From positions 1 through 64,000 of the forward strand of contig NZ_QEQK01000013.1 of assembly GCF_003151135.1 (NCBI RefSeq): DNA of 64,000 bases, read 5' to 3'. This document shows, in pieces, positions 62,834 through 64,000 of this stretch (position 1 is its first letter; the number at the start of each line of letters is the position of its first letter). Source of the DNA: Abyssibacter profundi (GTDB lineage Bacteria; Pseudomonadota; Gammaproteobacteria; Nevskiales; OUC007). A model generated the notes under the pieces. That model did no database searches. It saw nothing but the letters and a program-made list of their open reading frames with translations, and had not been told where the DNA came from. A program made the translations under genes and the position numbers.

Positions 62834-64000
62834 CCGGTGCCCGCGGCTTGCAGGCGCGCCTGCAGCTGCGCGTGTCGGTCGCGGCTCAGCGGGAAATTCC
62901 AAACCACCGGAATGACGCAAAGCTTGATCGCCACGGGCAGCACCGCGTACAGCGACGCCAGCGTCCAAAGCGCCGTGGCGTCATTGTTGATTTTGGCGTC
63001 GAAACCCGCGAGATCCAGCACCGGGAAGGCGATGCCCACGCCCAGGGCAATGGCCAGCTTAGTGGCCAGACCCCACAGGCCAAAGTAAAGCCCGGCGCGC
63101 CCGCCGCCGCCGGCGGCCGTGTCCTCGTCGATGACATCGGCCTGCATCGAGGCTGGAATGGCCTGATCCACCCCCAGACACGCCCCACCCAGCACGCAGA
63201 TCACCAGGTAGCCGGCCAGGTCGCCCGGCCCCAGCAAGGGGGCGAATGCGAACACGACCGACACCCAGCCCATGGATGCACACCACAGCCGATGTTTGCT
63301 CCAGTGGCGTCCCACCCGCAGCCAGATGGGCAGGCCGACCACGGCCGACAGGAAATACACCACCAAAGCCATGCCCATTTCGGCCTGGCTGGCTTCGAGT
63401 CGATGTTCGACAAAGAACACGAACAGCACGGCCGGTAAGGCATTGGCAAAGCCGTTGAGCAGATAGGCGAACAGCAAGCGGCGAAACGGGCGGTTGTTCC
63501 GCATCAATGCAAGACCGCCGCGCAGGTCCAGGCCGGCGTGGCCGTGGCGAGTGGGCTCGTCCACGCCCAGCAATAACACCAGCAAACAAATCGGCAAGCT
63601 GGCGAGCAGAAACACATAAAGGGCTACCAGACCGTCGCCGGTGTCGCCTCCTTGCTGCATCCACACATTGGGCAGGATGATCGCCACCAGTGTGCCGACC
63701 ACCGCGAAGATCTCGCGGGCGGCGGTGACCCGCGAACGCTCGTCGTAGTCGGTGGACAGCTCGGCGCCCCAGGTCTGGTAGGGCAGCATGATCATGCTCC
63801 AGCCCAGGTAGGCGACCAGCGACCAGCCCAGCAGATAAACCCAGGTGGCCGTGTCCGGCGGCGTGAACAGATACCACCCACCCACGAGCAGCACCGGCGT
63901 GCCGAGCACGATCCACGGTCGGCGGCGGCCGAAACGGGAACGGGTACGGTCGGAGGCCCAGCCCACGCCGAGGTCGGTGACCAGATCCCAAAGGCGGGCG
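62830..64000 (-). CDS. GPH-family MFS transporter (start beyond right edge)
   Basis: The frame is open to the window edge, so the N-terminus is outside; 390 codons are inside. The signature of glycoside-pentoside-hexuronide:cation symporters is present: DLVTDLGVGWASDRTRSRFGRRRPWIVLGTPVLLVGGWYLFTPP, MIMLPYQTWGAELSTDYDERSRVTAAREIFAVVGTLVAIILPN. The last segments are VPVVW-type helices near the C-terminus. It likely carries a sugar, steroid-like or other carbonyl compound with a cation. The order DUF2855 / TetR / transporter suggests one accessory pathway. Confidence 0.88.
   Translation of the reverse strand, partial: ARLWDLVTDLGVGWASDRTRSRFGRRRPWIVLGTPVLLVGGWYLFTPPDTATWVYLLGWSLVAYLGWSMIMLPYQTWGAELSTDYDERSRVTAAREIFAVVGTLVAIILPNVWMQQGGDTGDGLVALYVFLLASLPICLLVLLLGVDEPTRHGHAGLDLRGGLALMRNNRPFRRLLFAYLLNGFANALPAVLFVFFVEHRLEASQAEMGMALVVYFLSAVVGLPIWLRVGRHWSKHRLWCASMGWVSVVFAFAPLLGPGDLAGYLVICVLGGACLGVDQAIPASMQADVIDEDTAAGGGGRAGLYFGLWGLATKLAIALGVGIAFPVLDLAGFDAKINNDATALWTLASLYAVLPVAIKLCVIPVVWNFPLSRDRHAQLQARLQAAGTG

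Overview
The window is a 64 kb piece of a high-GC gammaproteobacterial chromosome that includes the replication origin. The order mnmE-yidC-yidD-rnpA-rpmH / dnaA-dnaN-recF-gyrB, the TamA/TamB pair and the MnmE/TtcA proteins fit Gammaproteobacteria. The mix of a Baeyer-Villiger monooxygenase, TetR regulators and many exported lipoprotein hydrolases resembles marine Salinisphaerales/Nevskiales-type bacteria, but I cannot fix the genus from sequence alone.

Layout. (1) 1-3.1 kb: a mobile region. An IS110-family (IS1111-type) transposase gene runs off the left edge. It abuts what reads as a cluster of integron gene cassettes: one attC remnant, two complete attC sites and a truncated attC start. 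The cassettes carry a membrane protein, a PH-domain protein and a toxin-antitoxin pair. A decayed IS110-family transposase tail follows the last cassette. No integron integrase is visible. (2) 3.7-9.5 kb: an EthA-like Baeyer-Villiger monooxygenase and an SDR dehydrogenase, divergent from a TetR regulator across a palindromic operator, then an SGNH-hydrolase lipoprotein, a PspB-like small protein and an alkyltransferase-like protein. (3) 9.6-20.5 kb: exported metallophosphatase-like and M19-like lipoproteins, a polytopic membrane protein, a HAD phosphatase, an exported methyltransferase, a membrane LytTR regulator divergent from an acyltransferase, and SlyD. (4) 20.6-25.9 kb: flavodoxin, macrodomain, MFS, nitroreductase, ttcA and TraB/GumN genes, with two copies of a 58-bp dispersed repeat.

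(5) 25.9-36.4 kb: the origin region. Leftward rpmH-rnpA-yidD-yidC-mnmE and rightward dnaA-dnaN-recF-gyrB flank a recognisable unwinding module in the dnaA-dnaN gap (near-consensus DnaA boxes, a GC-rich spacer, five CTA trinucleotides, then an AT-rich stretch). Two perfect parS palindromes lie inside recF. (6) 36.4-45.7 kb: alanine dehydrogenase, tamA-tamB, a TIGR01777 epimerase and an S41 protease lipoprotein. (7) 45.8-46.6 kb: an AT-richer VapBC-type toxin-antitoxin islet. (8) 47-49.5 kb: a leftward photolyase operon of a small DUF2256 zinc-ribbon gene, an iron-sulfur-type photolyase and a glutaredoxin-like/DUF3429 fusion. (9) 49.5-55.6 kb: a divergent M28-like lipoprotein, then a tightly overlapping operon of an alpha/beta hydrolase, a NatA/NatB-type ABC exporter, an ECF sigma factor and a membrane partner. 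(10) 55.8-64 kb: murI, a glucosylglycerol-phosphate phosphatase (StpA-like), a catalase-peroxidase with a signal peptide, and a DUF2855 / TetR / GPH-type sugar-transporter-like cluster running off the right edge.

All calls rest on reading the sequence and recalled family knowledge. No database search was run.
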